DNA from: JBBTCJ01 sp038043285
Lineage (GTDB): Bacteria > Planctomycetota > Phycisphaerae > UBA1845
DNA: 64,000 nucleotides
Assembly (NCBI GenBank): GCA_038043285.1
Contig: JBBTCJ010000041.1
Coordinates: 38,222 to 102,221 of the forward strand
Reading direction: 5' to 3'
The position numbers and the translations under genes were made by a program. The notes under the pieces were generated by a model that saw only the letters and a list, made by a program, of their open reading frames with translations, had not been told where the DNA came from and did no database searches. Position 1 is the stretch's first letter. Each line of letters opens with the position of its first letter. Below, piece after piece: positions 34,304-44,600 of this stretch.

Positions 34304-34630
34304 CTATTCAGCCGCCTTCTTGGGCTTCGAAGGCTTCTTGTCCGCGACCTTGCCATCGCCGCCGGCGGCGGGCTTGTCTTTGCCGGAACTTGAGTCGGAT
34401 TCAGCGCTGGCGGCTTTCTTGTACCCTTCGCTACGGTAGTCCGTGAGGTAGAACCCCGAACCCTTGAAGATCAACCCGCCCCCGGTACCGATCCGTCGGC
34501 GCACCGTGGCGTTGCACTTGCATTCCCTGGGGTCCGTTTTTCTGAGCTTCCGCCGCGGAGCCTCGGTGATCGACTGGAAGAGTTCCGTCACCCGCCCGCA
34601 TTTCGTGCATTCGTATTCGTACGTCGGCAT
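34304..34630 (-). CDS. FmdB-family zinc ribbon protein
   Basis: A 108-aa FmdB/CxxC family regulatory-type protein. The N-terminus MPTYEYECTKCGRV and the later ECKCNATVRRR supply the two zinc knuckles; GSGFYLTDYR is the usual FmdB C-terminal motif. The tail is Lys/Ser/Ala rich. Function of the family is poorly defined. It lies between grpE and yacG in the chaperone run. Confidence 0.85.
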   Translation of the reverse strand: MPTYEYECTKCGRVTELFQSITEAPRRKLRKTDPRECKCNATVRRRIGTGGGLIFKGSGFYLTDYRSEGYKKAASAESDSSSGKDKPAAGGDGKVADKKPSKPKKAAE

Positions 34631-34702
34631 AGGCGACTCTCCTCGTTGGTCCGTCCCGGTCCGATCGCCAAGCGGTTTTCCCTCAGTGCCCGCGCGCGTG
34701 GT

Positions 34703-35359
34703 TCAGCAATCCGCTGCCGCTCCGCTGTCGGCGGCAGGAGCCCCCGCAACAATCACCCGCGCCGGGCGAAGGACGCGGTCGTGCAGACGATATCCCCTCG
34801 ACACCTGCGTGAGCACGGTTCCCGGAGGGTGTTCCGCCGCCGGCTGTTGCAACAACGCTTCGTGGATGGAGGGGTCGAACATGCGACCCGTCGCCTCGAT
34901 GGACTCCAAGCCAAACTGACCGAGGGACTTCCAGAGGTTCGCGTGGACCAGCCGAACGCCGACGACGACGACCTTGGCGTCGTCGGCCTTGTCCGCGGCC
35001 TCAATGGTTCGGTCAAAGTCGTCGAGGACATGGAGGATCGAGCGGAGCAACTCGGCGTTGGCGAATCGAATCGCTTCGGCCTTCTCGTTCGCCGATCGGC
35101 GCTGCAGATTGGCGAAATCGGCCTTGCCTCGAAGGAGGGCCTCCTCCAACGATCCGACCCTGTTCTTGAGTTCGGCCAGCGAGTCTGCCGCGTCAGCCGC
35201 AAGCGCGCCGATGCCGGCCTGATCGCCAGACGGAGTCTTCGCGGCGGCGTTATCGTCGGGAGGCGGGGACGCGGAAACGCCGCCGGTCGAGCATTCGGCG
35301 CTGCCGTCTCGAGTGCAAGAGCAACCCGCCGTTTGGCTTGTCTTTCCGTTCTTCATCAT
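34703..35359 (-). CDS. grpE: GrpE nucleotide exchange factor
   Basis: A 218-aa GrpE, the nucleotide exchange factor for DnaK. The central coiled coil (LKNRVGSLEEALLRGK, DFANLQRRSANEKAEA) is followed by LLRSILHVLDDFDRTIE and the C-terminal beta domain with GRMFDPSIHEALLQQ. The N-terminus has an unusual Cys-rich stretch (GCSCTRDGSAEC) of unknown role. It is 44 bp downstream of dnaJ. dnaK is not in the window. Confidence 0.92.
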   Translation of the reverse strand: MMKNGKTSQTAGCSCTRDGSAECSTGGVSASPPPDDNAAAKTPSGDQAGIGALAADAADSLAELKNRVGSLEEALLRGKADFANLQRRSANEKAEAIRFANAELLRSILHVLDDFDRTIEAADKADDAKVVVVGVRLVHANLWKSLGQFGLESIEATGRMFDPSIHEALLQQPAAEHPPGTVLTQVSRGYRLHDRVLRPARVIVAGAPAADSGAAADC

Positions 35360-35403
35360 TCCTCTTAACGGGGCCTCTATCGTGCGTTGCGGCGACCGCG
35401 CGG

Positions 35404-36543
35404 CTACTGCCCGGAGCCGCCGCCGAGGTACTCCATGAACCTCTCAAAGAATCCCTTGGACTCGGGAAGGACGGCTTTGTCTTCGGTGTTGGCGAAGTCG
35501 CGCAAAAGTCCTTCCTGCTGCCTGTTCAGTTTCTTGGGGATCTCCACGAGCACTTGAACCAGCTCGTCGCCCCGGCGTCCGTTCCGCAGGTCGGGGAGTC
35601 CGAGGCTGCCGAGTCGAAAAACCTGGCCGAACTGGGTGCCTGCGGGGATTTTCAGCTCCGCCTTGCCGGTCAAGGTCGGCACTTCGAGCTTCGCTCCCAG
35701 AGCCGCCTGGGTGAAACTGATGGGCATGCGACAAACGAGGTCGTTGTCCTGCCGTTCGAAAAAGGGGTGAGCCGTCACGCGAACGTAGCAGTGAAGATCG
35801 CCGCGATCTTCGGCGTTCTCGCCCGGCTCGCCCTCGCCGCGAAGGCGAACCGCCTGCCCGTCGTGAATGCCCGCGGGAATCTTGACGGTGACGGAACGGT
35901 CCGCAGTCACGCGTCCGGATCCACGGCAGGCGCCACAGGGCGTGGTGATGGTGGAGCCGCGACCTCGGCAATGCGGGCACGAGGTGATGACTCGTCCGAA
36001 CAGACCGGAAAGTCCTCCGGTCTGCTCCACCTGACCGTATCCACCACAGGTCGAGCAGGTACGTTGCCGCGAACCAGGCGCCGCCCCGCTTCCCGCGCAT
36101 TCACCGCACATTTCGTTCCGCGAAAACTCCAGTTTTCGTTCCGTTCCCGTAGCGACGTCGCGGAGCGAGATGGTCACCTCGGCTTGAAGGTCGGCGCCGC
36201 CGCGCCGGCGGCGGGTTCCAAAGCCTCCAAGTCCGCCGAAGATGTCGCCGAACATCGAGAAGATGTCGTCGATGCCCATGTGGGAGAAGTCGTGCACGCC
36301 CGCGCCGCTGAGTCCGGCGTGTCCAAACTGGTCGTAGCGCTGACGCTTCGCGGGGTCGGCGAGGACTTCATAGGCTTCGGCCGCTTCTTTGAACTTTTGC
36401 TCGGCGTCGGGGTCGTCGCGGTTGCGGTCGGGGTGGAACTTGTGCGCGCAGCGGCGGTAGGCTTTCTTGAGCTCATCGGCGCCGGCTTCCCGGGACAGAC
36501 CGAGAATCTCGTAATAGTCGCGTTTGGCTGTCGCCACCGCCAC
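35404..36543 (-). CDS. dnaJ: DnaJ co-chaperone
   Basis: A 379-aa full-length type I DnaJ. The J-domain opens with [10 protein letters not shown] and has HPD in KFHPDRN. A Gly/Phe-rich part follows, then four CxxCxGxG-type repeats ([32 protein letters not shown]) and the substrate-binding C-domain. GTG at 36543 is chosen with GGAGG seven bases upstream. It precedes grpE on the same strand; groEL is upstream. Confidence 0.93.
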   Translation of the reverse strand: MAVATAKRDYYEILGLSREAGADELKKAYRRCAHKFHPDRNRDDPDAEQKFKEAAEAYEVLADPAKRQRYDQFGHAGLSGAGVHDFSHMGIDDIFSMFGDIFGGLGGFGTRRRRGGADLQAEVTISLRDVATGTERKLEFSRNEMCGECAGSGAAPGSRQRTCSTCGGYGQVEQTGGLSGLFGRVITSCPHCRGRGSTITTPCGACRGSGRVTADRSVTVKIPAGIHDGQAVRLRGEGEPGENAEDRGDLHCYVRVTAHPFFERQDNDLVCRMPISFTQAALGAKLEVPTLTGKAELKIPAGTQFGQVFRLGSLGLPDLRNGRRGDELVQVLVEIPKKLNRQQEGLLRDFANTEDKAVLPESKGFFERFMEYLGGGSGQ

Positions 36544-36668
36544 TCCCACGCCTCCGAGCGAGTCGCCTCGGACGGTTTCCCAAGCCGGCAACGGCCGCAT
36601 GAAAAGGGGCGGACGCATCTACGCCCGCCCCACGTCGATGGTATCCGTTTTGCCGGCTCAATGCCTGA

Positions 36669-38279
36669 TCAGCGGATCGAGTGCTCGATCCTCTTGCCCT
36701 CATCCTTCAAATCCGTCACCAACACGTCGGTTGTCAGCAACAGGCCCGACACGCTGGCGGCGCTTTCCAGAGCGACGCGCGAGACCTTGGCCGGGTCAAT
36801 GATGCCTTCCTTGACCATGTCGACGAATTCGCCCTTGCGCACGTCGTAGCCGTAGTTCCCGCTCTTTTCGAGGATTTGCTCGACGATGACTTCGCCCTCG
36901 CGGCCGGAGTTTTCGACCAGTTGGCGCGTCGGAGCACGGAGCGATCGGAGAATGATCTGGACGCCGATCCGCTCGTCGCCCTTGGCGGCGTCTCGCACCT
37001 TGTTCACGGCGGGAATGGCTCGCAAGAAAGCGACTCCCCCGCCTGGGACGATGCCTTCCTCGGCAGCGGCCCTGGTGGCATGGAAGGCGTCGTCAACCAG
37101 ATCCTTGCGTTCCTTGACTTCGATCTCGGTCGCCCCACCGACGCGGATGACGGCCACGCCGCCGGTGAGCTTGGCCAGGCGTTCCTGGAGTTTCTCCCGA
37201 TCGTAGTCGCTGGTAGTTTTCTCAATTTGCGATCGAATCTGGTCGACGCGAGCCTTGATATCGGCCTTCTTGCCCGCGCCCTCGATGATCGTGGTGTTGT
37301 CCTTGTCGATAACGACTTTCTTGGCACCGCCGAGATCCTTGACTCCCAGGCTCTCAAGCTTCACGCCGAGATCTTCGCTGATCATCGTTCCGCCGGTCAG
37401 GGCGGCAATGTCCTGCAACATGGCCTTGCGGCGGTCGCCGAAACCGGGGGCTTTGACCGCGCAACAACTGAGCACGCCGCGCATCTTGTTGACCACCAGC
37501 GCGGCCAGCGCTTCGCCCTCGACGTCTTCGGAGATCACCAGCAACGGCTTGCCGGAGGTGGCCGTCGTTTCGAGCAACGGGATGAAGTCGCGAAGGTTGG
37601 AAATCTTCTTCTCGTGAATGAGGATGAGGGGATCGTTCAGGACGCATTCCAGGGAGCCGGGATTGGTCATGAAGTAGGGCGAGATGAAGCCCTTGTCGAA
37701 CTGCATGCCGTCAACGACCTCCTTCTCGGTGGCCATCGACTTGCCCTCCTCGATCTCGACGACGCCCTCGGTGCCGACGGCCTCCAATGCGCTCGCCAGG
37801 AGTTTGCCGATCTCGGCGTCTCCGTTGGCGGAGATGGTAGCGATCTTGGCCAGGTCGTCGTTGGAGCGGACCTTGACCGACAGGTTCTTGATCGCTTCGA
37901 CCGCAGCAACGACGGCTTTGTCGATTCCCCGTTTGAGGGCCATCGGATTGGCGCCGGCGGCGACGGACTTGTAGCCCTCGCGGAAAATGGCTTCGGCGAG
38001 AACGGTCGCGGCGGTCGTTCCGTCGCCGACCTCGTCGCTGGTCTTGGAGGCGACCTGGTTGATGAGCTTGGCGCCCATGTTTTCGAAGGGGTGCTGTAGC
38101 TCGACTTCCTTGCTGACGGTGACGCCGTCCTTGGTGATACGAGGCGCGCCGTAGGATTTCTGGAGGATGACATTGCGCCCGGTGGGGCCCATCGTCACCT
38201 TCACGGCGTTGGTTAGTTTGGTCAGTCCCTCCAGGATTTGCTGTCTGGCATCCTGGGAGAACATCATTTGCTTCGGCAT
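36669..38279 (-). CDS. groEL: GroEL chaperonin, paralogue 2
   Basis: A 536-aa 60-kDa chaperonin with the ATP site [14 protein letters not shown] and an alternating conserved GroEL sequence throughout. The C-terminus ends [12 protein letters not shown] and lacks the usual GGM or acidic tail, unlike the other copy here. Second GroEL of the block, 216 bp downstream of groES. Paralogous GroELs commonly diverge in substrate set, but nothing specific can be read here. Confidence 0.94.
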   Translation of the reverse strand: MPKQMMFSQDARQQILEGLTKLTNAVKVTMGPTGRNVILQKSYGAPRITKDGVTVSKEVELQHPFENMGAKLINQVASKTSDEVGDGTTAATVLAEAIFREGYKSVAAGANPMALKRGIDKAVVAAVEAIKNLSVKVRSNDDLAKIATISANGDAEIGKLLASALEAVGTEGVVEIEEGKSMATEKEVVDGMQFDKGFISPYFMTNPGSLECVLNDPLILIHEKKISNLRDFIPLLETTATSGKPLLVISEDVEGEALAALVVNKMRGVLSCCAVKAPGFGDRRKAMLQDIAALTGGTMISEDLGVKLESLGVKDLGGAKKVVIDKDNTTIIEGAGKKADIKARVDQIRSQIEKTTSDYDREKLQERLAKLTGGVAVIRVGGATEIEVKERKDLVDDAFHATRAAAEEGIVPGGGVAFLRAIPAVNKVRDAAKGDERIGVQIILRSLRAPTRQLVENSGREGEVIVEQILEKSGNYGYDVRKGEFVDMVKEGIIDPAKVSRVALESAASVSGLLLTTDVLVTDLKDEGKRIEHSIR

Positions 38280-38366
38280 GGTCGACTCCTTGTCGCTTGG
38301 CTAGTGGTCCGACACGCTTGTATTCGGGTAACCCCGTTCCGCCGCCCGTCGTATGCCCGGCACAAT

Positions 38367-38394
38367 GGGCCGCTCCCTGACGACCGCGGTACGG
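38367..38394 (+). repeat. GC-rich intergenic repeat, core copy
   Basis: A 28-bp copy of the repeat core, GGGCCGCTCCCTGACG followed by ACCGCGGTACGG, in the gap between groES and the second groEL. It shares the TACGG end with the two long copies at 49244 and 55091. Confidence 0.6.
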
Positions 38395-38495
38395 AAGGTC
38401 CGTTCAGTGACCCGAAGAATCAACCGCGTCGCGGTACTCGTCATCGGGCGAACGCGCGGCGTAGGCCGGCGCGTGGCACCCGGTTTCGCGGACTT

Positions 38496-38819
38496 CTACT
38501 CAACGATGGCCAACACGTCGTTCTCGCGCAGAACGACGTGGGTATCGCCGCCGATCTCGATTTCGGTTCCGGTGTATTTTCCGTAGAAGACTTCGTCCCC
38601 GTTGCGCACGGACATTTCGCCGCGCTTGCCGCTGTCGAGGAGCTTCCCGGGGCCGGAGGCGATGACCCGGCCTCGCTGCGATTTTTCCCTGGCGGAATCG
38701 GGAAGGATGATGCCGCCGGGCGTGGTTCCCTCGGCCTCGATCGGTTCGACGAGGATCCGATCGTCCATCGGCCGAAACTTTATTTTTGCTTTAGTTTTGG
38801 TCGCGGTTGAAGTACTCAT
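38496..38819 (-). CDS. groES: GroES co-chaperonin
   Basis: A 107-aa 10-kDa chaperonin. KFRPMDDRILVEPIEAEG, TTPGGIILPDSA and DEVFYGKYTGTEI fit the family; the mobile loop is in the second of these. The start at 38819 has GGAAG nine bases upstream; an ATG 27 bp further back is less likely. It sits between two groEL genes, 144 bp downstream of the first. Confidence 0.94.
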   Translation of the reverse strand: MSTSTATKTKAKIKFRPMDDRILVEPIEAEGTTPGGIILPDSAREKSQRGRVIASGPGKLLDSGKRGEMSVRNGDEVFYGKYTGTEIEIGGDTHVVLRENDVLAIVE

Positions 38820-38963
38820 ATTTCGTGTCTTCCTGGGGTCCGCCAAAATGGGTTCGTTTCGTAATTTCTTTCGTCGCGCCGCCTTCCCCTTCCAACCCCT
38901 GGTCCGCCCGGAAAGGAGCAGGCGGGAGGCAAGGAGAAGCTCCCGACGAGAATGTGCCTTTGA

Positions 38964-40595
38964 CTAATAGTCCATGTCCTCGCCCATGTCCGGCGCTTCT
39001 GCGTCGTCATCCTTCTTCGGCCGCTCGGCGATACATACCTCGGTGCTGAGAAGCACGCGGGCAACGCTGGAACCGTTCTCCAGCGCGCAGCGCACGACTT
39101 TTGTGGGGTCGATGACGCCGTCCTTCATCAGGTCGGTGAACTCTCCGGTGTCGGCGTTGAATCCGAACGAGCCGTCCTTTTCGCTGACCTTATGCAACAC
39201 CACGCCGGGAACGAAGCCGGCATTGGCGGCGATCTGCCGCAACGGGGCCGACAACGTTTCGCGGATGACCTCCACACCGGTTTGCTCGTCGCCCGAGAGC
39301 TTGAGTTTGTCGAGTGCGGGCAAGCAGCGTATCAGGGCGACGCCTCCACCGACGACGATGCCCTCGTCGACGGCCGCGCGGGTGGCGTGCAGGGCGTCCT
39401 CGATCCTGGCTTTTCGTTCCTTCAACTCGGTCTCGGTGGCCGCCCCGACGTTGATTTGGGCGACGCCGCCGACGAGCTTGGCGCGACGTTCCTCGAGTTT
39501 TTCGCGGTCGTAGTCAGAGGTCGTTCCCTCGATTTCCTGGGCGATCTGCTTGATGCGCGCCTGGATGTCGGCGGTGGAACCAGCGCCCTCGATGATCGTT
39601 GCGTTGTTGGCATCGACGTGGACCTTCTTGGCCTGGCCAAGGTTCTTGATGGTGACGCTTTCGAGATCCACGCCGATGTCTTTCATAATGGCCGTCGCGC
39701 CGGTCAGCACCGCGAGGTCTTGCAGCATGGCCTTGCGGCGATCGCCATATCCGGGGGCCTTGACGGCACAGACTTCAAGAATCCCGCGCAGCTTGTTCAC
39801 GACGAGCGTCGCCAGGGCGTCGCCCTCGACTTCCTCGGCGATGATCAGCAGCGGCCGCTTCGCCTTGGCGACTTTTTCCAGCAGCGGGATGAGCTTGGCG
39901 ACGTTGGTAAGTTTGTCCTCGTGCACAAGAATGAACGGCTTATCAAGCACACACTCGAGGGCCCGTTGATCGGTGACGAAATGCGGCGAGAGGAACCCGC
40001 GGTCGAACTGCATACCCTCGACCACGTCCACGGTGGTTTCGGAGGATTTCCCCTCGTCGACGGTGATGACCCCGTCGCGGCCGACCTTCTCGAAGCAGTC
40101 GGCCAGGAGCTTGCCGATGGCTTCGTCATTGTTGGCGGAGATCTTGGCGACGTTGACGATGTCATCGCGCTTGTTGGCGCGGACGGGCCGGGACATTTCC
40201 TTGAGCGCCTGAACGACGGTGCGGACGGCTTTCTCTATTCCGCGGTTAATTGCGAAGGCATCCGCCCCCGCGGCGATGTTGCGAAGTCCGGCCTCAAAGA
40301 TCGCCTGGGCAAGCACCGTCGCGGTCGTGGTTCCGTCGCCGGCGACCTCACTGGTTTTGCTGGCAGCCTCCTTGACGAGCTGGGCGCCCATATTCTCGTA
40401 CCTGTCGGAGAGTTCGACCTCCTCGGCTACCGTCACACCGTCTTTGGTGACGGTCGGACTGCCCCATCCCTTGTCCAGAACCGCGTTTCTTCCGCGAGGT
40501 CCGAGGGTTGCCTTGACTGCGTTTGCGAGCTTGTTGACGCCGTTGCGAAGCGCCTGACGCGCCTCCTGGTCGTAGGCCAACTGCTTTACCGCCAT
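38964..40595 (-). CDS. groEL: GroEL chaperonin, paralogue 1
   Basis: A 543-aa 60-kDa chaperonin with the ATP motif [15 protein letters not shown] and a conserved acidic C-terminus ending MGEDMDY, but no GGM repeat. It is the first gene of the groEL-groES-groEL run and is preceded by a 345-bp leader. It differs from the second copy over its whole length, so the duplication is old. Confidence 0.94.
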   Translation of the reverse strand: MAVKQLAYDQEARQALRNGVNKLANAVKATLGPRGRNAVLDKGWGSPTVTKDGVTVAEEVELSDRYENMGAQLVKEAASKTSEVAGDGTTTATVLAQAIFEAGLRNIAAGADAFAINRGIEKAVRTVVQALKEMSRPVRANKRDDIVNVAKISANNDEAIGKLLADCFEKVGRDGVITVDEGKSSETTVDVVEGMQFDRGFLSPHFVTDQRALECVLDKPFILVHEDKLTNVAKLIPLLEKVAKAKRPLLIIAEEVEGDALATLVVNKLRGILEVCAVKAPGYGDRRKAMLQDLAVLTGATAIMKDIGVDLESVTIKNLGQAKKVHVDANNATIIEGAGSTADIQARIKQIAQEIEGTTSDYDREKLEERRAKLVGGVAQINVGAATETELKERKARIEDALHATRAAVDEGIVVGGGVALIRCLPALDKLKLSGDEQTGVEVIRETLSAPLRQIAANAGFVPGVVLHKVSEKDGSFGFNADTGEFTDLMKDGVIDPTKVVRCALENGSSVARVLLSTEVCIAERPKKDDDAEAPDMGEDMDY

Positions 40596-40940
40596 AATCC
40601 GAATCTCCTCGCTCGATGATGCGTCACGAGAACACCACTAAATGGCGAACCTGTTTTCCGACTGGGGAACACCATTCCCGACCGTCGCCGAAAGCCTGTC
40701 TTGCAAGGCCTGGACCAAGATAAAGGCCCAAGTACGAACCGCGTAAATACCGATCCTCAATAGAGTTACGGTCTACACGGCAGGCCCTGGCATGGGGAGC
40801 CATCCTGCCAGCTTGGCAGAGCGGTTCTGGGCAGGTCGGTTGAAGTGCCAAATTGACAGTTCACGAATAGCCTGACGAAGGTGGCGCGCAACCGGCACCG
40901 GGCGATTGTTCGCGGGGTAGCCAAGCATTAGGATCAGGCC
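40596..40940. promoter_or_regulatory. Leader region upstream of groEL (divergent with Mpo1-like gene)
   Basis: A 345-bp gap that should carry the promoter of the chaperone run on the minus strand and of the Mpo1-like gene on the plus strand. No CIRCE operator (TTAGCACTC-N9-GAGTGCTAA) was found by eye. A short palindrome TGCCAGCTTGGCA near 40805 is the only obvious symmetric element. TTGACA occurs near 40854 on the plus strand without a clear -10. Confidence 0.4.
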
Positions 40941-41300
40941 ATGCACCGATGGTGGGCGGATTGGCGTTCCCGACACCGGAACCCGGCGTCGCTTGCCCTC
41001 CATGTGGTGGCGATTCCCGCACTACCCGCGGCGGCGATCCTTGCCGGGATTCAGCTTTGGGAGGGGGAATGGGGACTCTGGTGGCGTCCCGCAGGGTTGT
41101 TCCTTAGCAGCTATCTGTTGCAATGGGTCGGGCACCGGATCGAAGGGAACGACATGGGCGAGGTGATTCTGTTTAAGAAGGCGATGGGGCGTCCGTATGT
41201 CGCCCTGGCTCCGGAGCGGCGGCGCACCGGCCTGGATCGCCTGCCGTCGCAAGCGTCGGCTCCTATCCGTTCACCGAGGCGATCGGAGCGAGGAAGCTGA
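40941..41300 (+). CDS. Mpo1/DUF962-like small membrane protein
   Basis: A 119-aa protein with the DUF962 (Mpo1-like) signature: an N-terminal RHRNPASLALHVVAIP with the conserved Asn-Pro and His, two hydrophobic segments, and LQWVGHRIEGN (WxxH then ExN). Yeast Mpo1 oxidises 2-hydroxy fatty acids; the bacterial function is unknown. The C-terminal 30 residues are basic and low complexity. The stop overlaps the ATG of the GNAT gene by one base. Confidence 0.75.
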   Translation: MHRWWADWRSRHRNPASLALHVVAIPALPAAAILAGIQLWEGEWGLWWRPAGLFLSSYLLQWVGHRIEGNDMGEVILFKKAMGRPYVALAPERRRTGLDRLPSQASAPIRSPRRSERGS

Positions 41301-41773
41301 TGCCCGCCCCATCGGTCAAGATCCGGCGAGCGACCGTCGCGGATGCGGCCAAGATCACGGAGTTCAACCTGGCGATGGCGCGCGAGACCGAGGATAAGAC
41401 CCTCGACGGGGCGATCGCGGCGGAAGGCGCCAGGCAGGGACTCTCGGATCCATCTCGATCGTTGTATTTCGTGGCGGAGGTTGAGGGCGTCGTCGTCGGG
41501 CAGACGATGATTACGACGGAATGGAGCGATTGGCGGAACGGGTTTTTCTGGTGGATTCAGAGCGTGTACGTTGACCCGAAGCACCGGCGGACGGGCGTAT
41601 TCCGGGGGCTGCACGAGCACATCCGGGAGGCGGCGCGGGCCCGAGAGGACGTTTGCGGGTTGCGGCTGTACGTGCATCATCAGAACGAGCGAGCGATGAA
41701 TACGTATCGCCGCCTGGGCATGAGGCAGACTGAGTACCTTCTCTGCGAAGAGGATTGGTCGTGCGCACGGTGA
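41300..41773 (+). CDS. GNAT-family N-acetyltransferase
   Basis: A 157-aa GNAT. It begins KIRRATVADAAKITEF; the acetyl-CoA motif is VYVDPKHRRTGVFRGL (R/Q-x-x-G/A type) and ends with LYVHHQNERAMNTYRRLGM. Substrate unknown. Translationally coupled to the Mpo1-like gene upstream and overlapping the next gene by about 12 bp. Confidence 0.9.
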   Translation: MPAPSVKIRRATVADAAKITEFNLAMARETEDKTLDGAIAAEGARQGLSDPSRSLYFVAEVEGVVVGQTMITTEWSDWRNGFFWWIQSVYVDPKHRRTGVFRGLHEHIREAARAREDVCGLRLYVHHQNERAMNTYRRLGMRQTEYLLCEEDWSCAR

Positions 41774-42669
41774 GGCGAGGATCCGAGACGAGGACCGACA
41801 CGGTTCTTGGGACGGTCGTTCGCGGACTGACGTCGGCGTTGCTGGCGGCAACGACGTCGGGGTGCCGCCCGTTGACGACCGAGGTGTTTCGTCCATCGTA
41901 CGCGTCGCTGCACGAGGCGGCTTCGCCGGCGCCACCCGAAACACCTTTGACGGCCAAGGGAACGTTGACGCCGCTGGTGGTACAGTTGTCGTTCGAGCTG
42001 GTGCGGGTGGAGTTCCCGCTGGGAGACTTCCGCGACGCGCGCAAGGTCTGGAATCACGTGGACGAAGTGCGCGGCAGTGCCCATGAGGCATCGCAGCGCA
42101 TGCGAAATGGTCTGCGCATAGGGGTCGGCGAGCCGAGCGTTTGGCCGGCGATCGAGGCGATCCTGGCATCCCCAGACGTTCGGGTCGAACGCGAACAACT
42201 GAGCGCCCAGGCGAACCAGCCGCCGACGATCTCTCTGGGCACGATGCGCGAACCTGAATCCGTTTTCGTCTACGGTGCGGACCGTCGGTTTTCGGGCACC
42301 ACCATCGCCGGCGGAGAGAAGCTCGTTCGCGTCGATTACGAGTATCGACCGGAGGCCGGCGGGGCGACCGAGGTTCGCGTTCGGTTCGAAATCCGCCGCG
42401 AGCTGGGGGTGATGACCTGGGAGCGGAAGGAGGGCGTGATTCGGGAGATTCCTGCGGCCGAGCATCACGCTTTCGACGAACTGACGAGTCTTTTTACTCT
42501 TTCGTCCGGGGAGTTCCTGGTCATCGGGCTCAGTGAGAACATCGACAATGCGTACCTGGTCGGTCGACGGCTTCTCAGCGGCGTTCGCGAGGGCCAAGCC
42601 CATGAAACAATCCTCTTTCTTACGCCCAAGCCGCTTCAGGTTCGGACGTCGCAAGGAAGACGTGAGTAG
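41761..42669 (+). CDS. Lipoprotein of unknown function
   Basis: A 302-aa protein not assigned to a family. The start at 41761 (GTG, preceded by AGAGGA) gives MRTVRRGSE and a hydrophobic run ending TTSGC, a lipobox. A Pro-rich linker follows. The C-terminal third (VRFEIRRELGV, LFTLSSGEFLVIGLSE) resembles beta-domains found in secretin-like or outer-membrane-associated planctomycete proteins, but no clear match. It overlaps the GNAT gene and precedes a histidine kinase by 18 bp. Confidence 0.65.
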   Translation: MRTVRRGSETRTDTVLGTVVRGLTSALLAATTSGCRPLTTEVFRPSYASLHEAASPAPPETPLTAKGTLTPLVVQLSFELVRVEFPLGDFRDARKVWNHVDEVRGSAHEASQRMRNGLRIGVGEPSVWPAIEAILASPDVRVEREQLSAQANQPPTISLGTMREPESVFVYGADRRFSGTTIAGGEKLVRVDYEYRPEAGGATEVRVRFEIRRELGVMTWERKEGVIREIPAAEHHAFDELTSLFTLSSGEFLVIGLSENIDNAYLVGRRLLSGVREGQAHETILFLTPKPLQVRTSQGRRE

Positions 42670-42687
42670 CCGCTTGCCGGCGCAGCC

Positions 42688-43770
42688 ATGAACTCATTAA
42701 GCCCAACCCACGGGGATTACTTTCGCGAGTTGTTCGACCATCTCGGTGCGGCGGTGGTCGCCGGGGACGTGCAGCTTTGCATCCAGCATTGGAACCGCGC
42801 GGCCACGAGAATGTTCGGGGCCAGCGAGGAGAGCATGTTGGCCAGTCCGGTGGTGTCCGTGTTTCCGGCGGATTTTCGGGAATCGGCTGACATCCTCTGT
42901 CGCCAGGCGCTGACCACCGGCGGGACGTCTCAACTGGAGTTCCAAGATCGGGACGCGGAAGGTAAACATCGGGAGCTTGCGGCGACGATCGCTCCGATCG
43001 TCACGCACGCGGGACACCGAGTCGGGGTGTCGGTGTGCTTTCGAGACATCACCAAGCGGATTGCGATGCAGACGGAGTTGCTGGAAAGCCGAAAGATGGC
43101 GTCGCTGGGGGAGATGGCCGGCGCCGTGGCGCACCATTTCAACAACATTCTGGCTGGGTTGGTGACCAGTGTGGACTACGCCACGTCGGTCGCGGACAAC
43201 CCCGTGGTCGTCCGCCGGGTGCTGGAGCAGGCCAGTCAGGCGGCGATGCGGGCGTCAACGCTGGTCAACGGGCTGCTTGCCGTGGCGCGCGGCGACACCC
43301 ACCTGGACGATCTGGCGGACCTCACGGAGTTGCTCAATGAACTAGGATACGAACTTGAGCAGACGGCGGGTCTGCAATCGGTCAGTTTCGAATTGAAGGT
43401 CGAGTCGATGCCGGTCGTTCCGATACCCAAATCTCCGGTGCACACGATACTTCAGAACATCACCCGCAACGCCATGGAGGCGATGCCCGAAGGCGGGAGG
43501 CTCTGCATCACCGCGCGAGTGGAAGACGGATCAGCGATCGTGACGGTCACCGACTCGGGCAAGGGCATGGACGAGTACGCGCGGCAGCGGATCTTCGAGC
43601 CGTTCTGGTCAACCAAACACGACGCGCAGTTAGGCGGACGGGCCGCCGGGTTGGGCTTGGCGGTGGCGTACGGCCTCGCGCGGGTCATCGGAGCGACCAT
43701 TTCCGTGGAATCCGAACCGAACCGCGGATCCTGCTTCACCGTCCGCATCCCGCTGAGTCCACTTTCGTGA
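42688..43770 (+). CDS. PAS-domain sensor histidine kinase, orphan
   Basis: A 360-aa soluble kinase. An N-terminal PAS domain (FDHLGAAVVAGDVQLCIQHW) with a PAC-like FRDITKRI precedes HisKA motif AGAVAHHFNNILAGL (phosphorylated His in AHHFNN) and HATPase motifs NITRNAMEAMPEGG, DSGKGMD and AAGLGLAVAYGL. No transmembrane segment, so it senses a cytoplasmic signal. No response regulator gene is adjacent. The DUF1571 gene downstream overlaps it by 4 bp. Confidence 0.9.
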   Translation: MNSLSPTHGDYFRELFDHLGAAVVAGDVQLCIQHWNRAATRMFGASEESMLASPVVSVFPADFRESADILCRQALTTGGTSQLEFQDRDAEGKHRELAATIAPIVTHAGHRVGVSVCFRDITKRIAMQTELLESRKMASLGEMAGAVAHHFNNILAGLVTSVDYATSVADNPVVVRRVLEQASQAAMRASTLVNGLLAVARGDTHLDDLADLTELLNELGYELEQTAGLQSVSFELKVESMPVVPIPKSPVHTILQNITRNAMEAMPEGGRLCITARVEDGSAIVTVTDSGKGMDEYARQRIFEPFWSTKHDAQLGGRAAGLGLAVAYGLARVIGATISVESEPNRGSCFTVRIPLSPLS

Positions 43771-44600
43771 TCGCGCCAACGGGACTTTGCCGTTGCTGCG
43801 CGGCCGCCGCCCTGGCGGTCGCCACGGCGAGCGGATGTGCGTCCGGGAGACCCAACCGGGTCACTGAGCATCGGCCCGGATCGGCACCCGTCTTGCGACA
43901 TCGCATGAACCTCGATGAGCTTGAGGCGTTCGCGTCGCGGGATCCTCTTGGTTTCCTACGGTTTTGCCGGGATCATTGCGCCAAGACAGTCGTGGATTAT
44001 CGTTGCCGCTTCCATCGACGCGAACGGGTCGGCGGACGACTGGTGCCGGAGGAGCAGATGGAGGTCCGGTTCCGCCAGAGTCCGTATAGCGTGCGGTTCG
44101 AGTGGGTGGACCGGGGAGGCCCCGCGTCCAGCGTAACGTACGTCGCGGGACGGTGGATGAAAGACGGACAGGAGCATGCGCTCATCCACCCGTCCGGATT
44201 GTTGGGGCTTCTCGTGCCGCGGGGCGTGAAGCGTGACATCCATGGCCCGGATATGCGCGAGGCCTCTGCGCACGGAATCGATGAGTTTGGGTTCCTCAAG
44301 ACGCTGGATGCGATCCTGGAGGTCTGCGACCGGGCATCTGCAAGGGATGAACTTGAACTGCGATACGCAGGTCGTGATGCGCATGACGACCGAGCAAGTC
44401 TGGTCATCGAACGACGCCTTCCTTACGACGGGTCATCCGAGGACTATCCGAACCGGCGACTACGAATTCTGCTCGACGCGGAATGGTTGTTGCCAGTCGC
44501 CTGTTACGGTTACGCGGACGAAGGGGCCCAAGAGTTGGTGGGGAGCTTTACCACCACGGACGTGCGGTTAAACGTCGGCCTCGGCGAAGACGATTTTTAG
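43767..44600 (+). CDS. DUF1571-containing lipoprotein
   Basis: A 277-aa lipoprotein: charged N-terminus, hydrophobic run and ASGC lipobox near residue 24. The DUF1571 features follow (VVDYRCRFHRRERVGGRL, then MEVRFRQSPYSVRFEW). This family is characteristic of planctomycetes and of unknown function. The GTG at 43767 overlaps the kinase stop in a GTGA arrangement, so the two are probably cotranslated. Confidence 0.82.
   Translation: MIAPTGLCRCCAAAALAVATASGCASGRPNRVTEHRPGSAPVLRHRMNLDELEAFASRDPLGFLRFCRDHCAKTVVDYRCRFHRRERVGGRLVPEEQMEVRFRQSPYSVRFEWVDRGGPASSVTYVAGRWMKDGQEHALIHPSGLLGLLVPRGVKRDIHGPDMREASAHGIDEFGFLKTLDAILEVCDRASARDELELRYAGRDAHDDRASLVIERRLPYDGSSEDYPNRRLRILLDAEWLLPVACYGYADEGAQELVGSFTTTDVRLNVGLGEDDF

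Noticed and set aside
35338..36849. A 503-codon plus-strand frame over dnaJ
   Set aside because: Antisense to dnaJ; no domain seen.
36681..38099. A 472-codon plus-strand open frame over the second groEL
   Set aside because: Antisense shadow; no homology seen.
39192..40619. A 475-codon plus-strand open frame over groEL
   Set aside because: Antisense to a clear GroEL with a full set of motifs; composition shadow of GC-rich coding sequence.
40596..40940. CIRCE operator upstream of groEL
   Set aside because: The TTAGCACTC-N9-GAGTGCTAA pattern was not found on either strand here or before groES.
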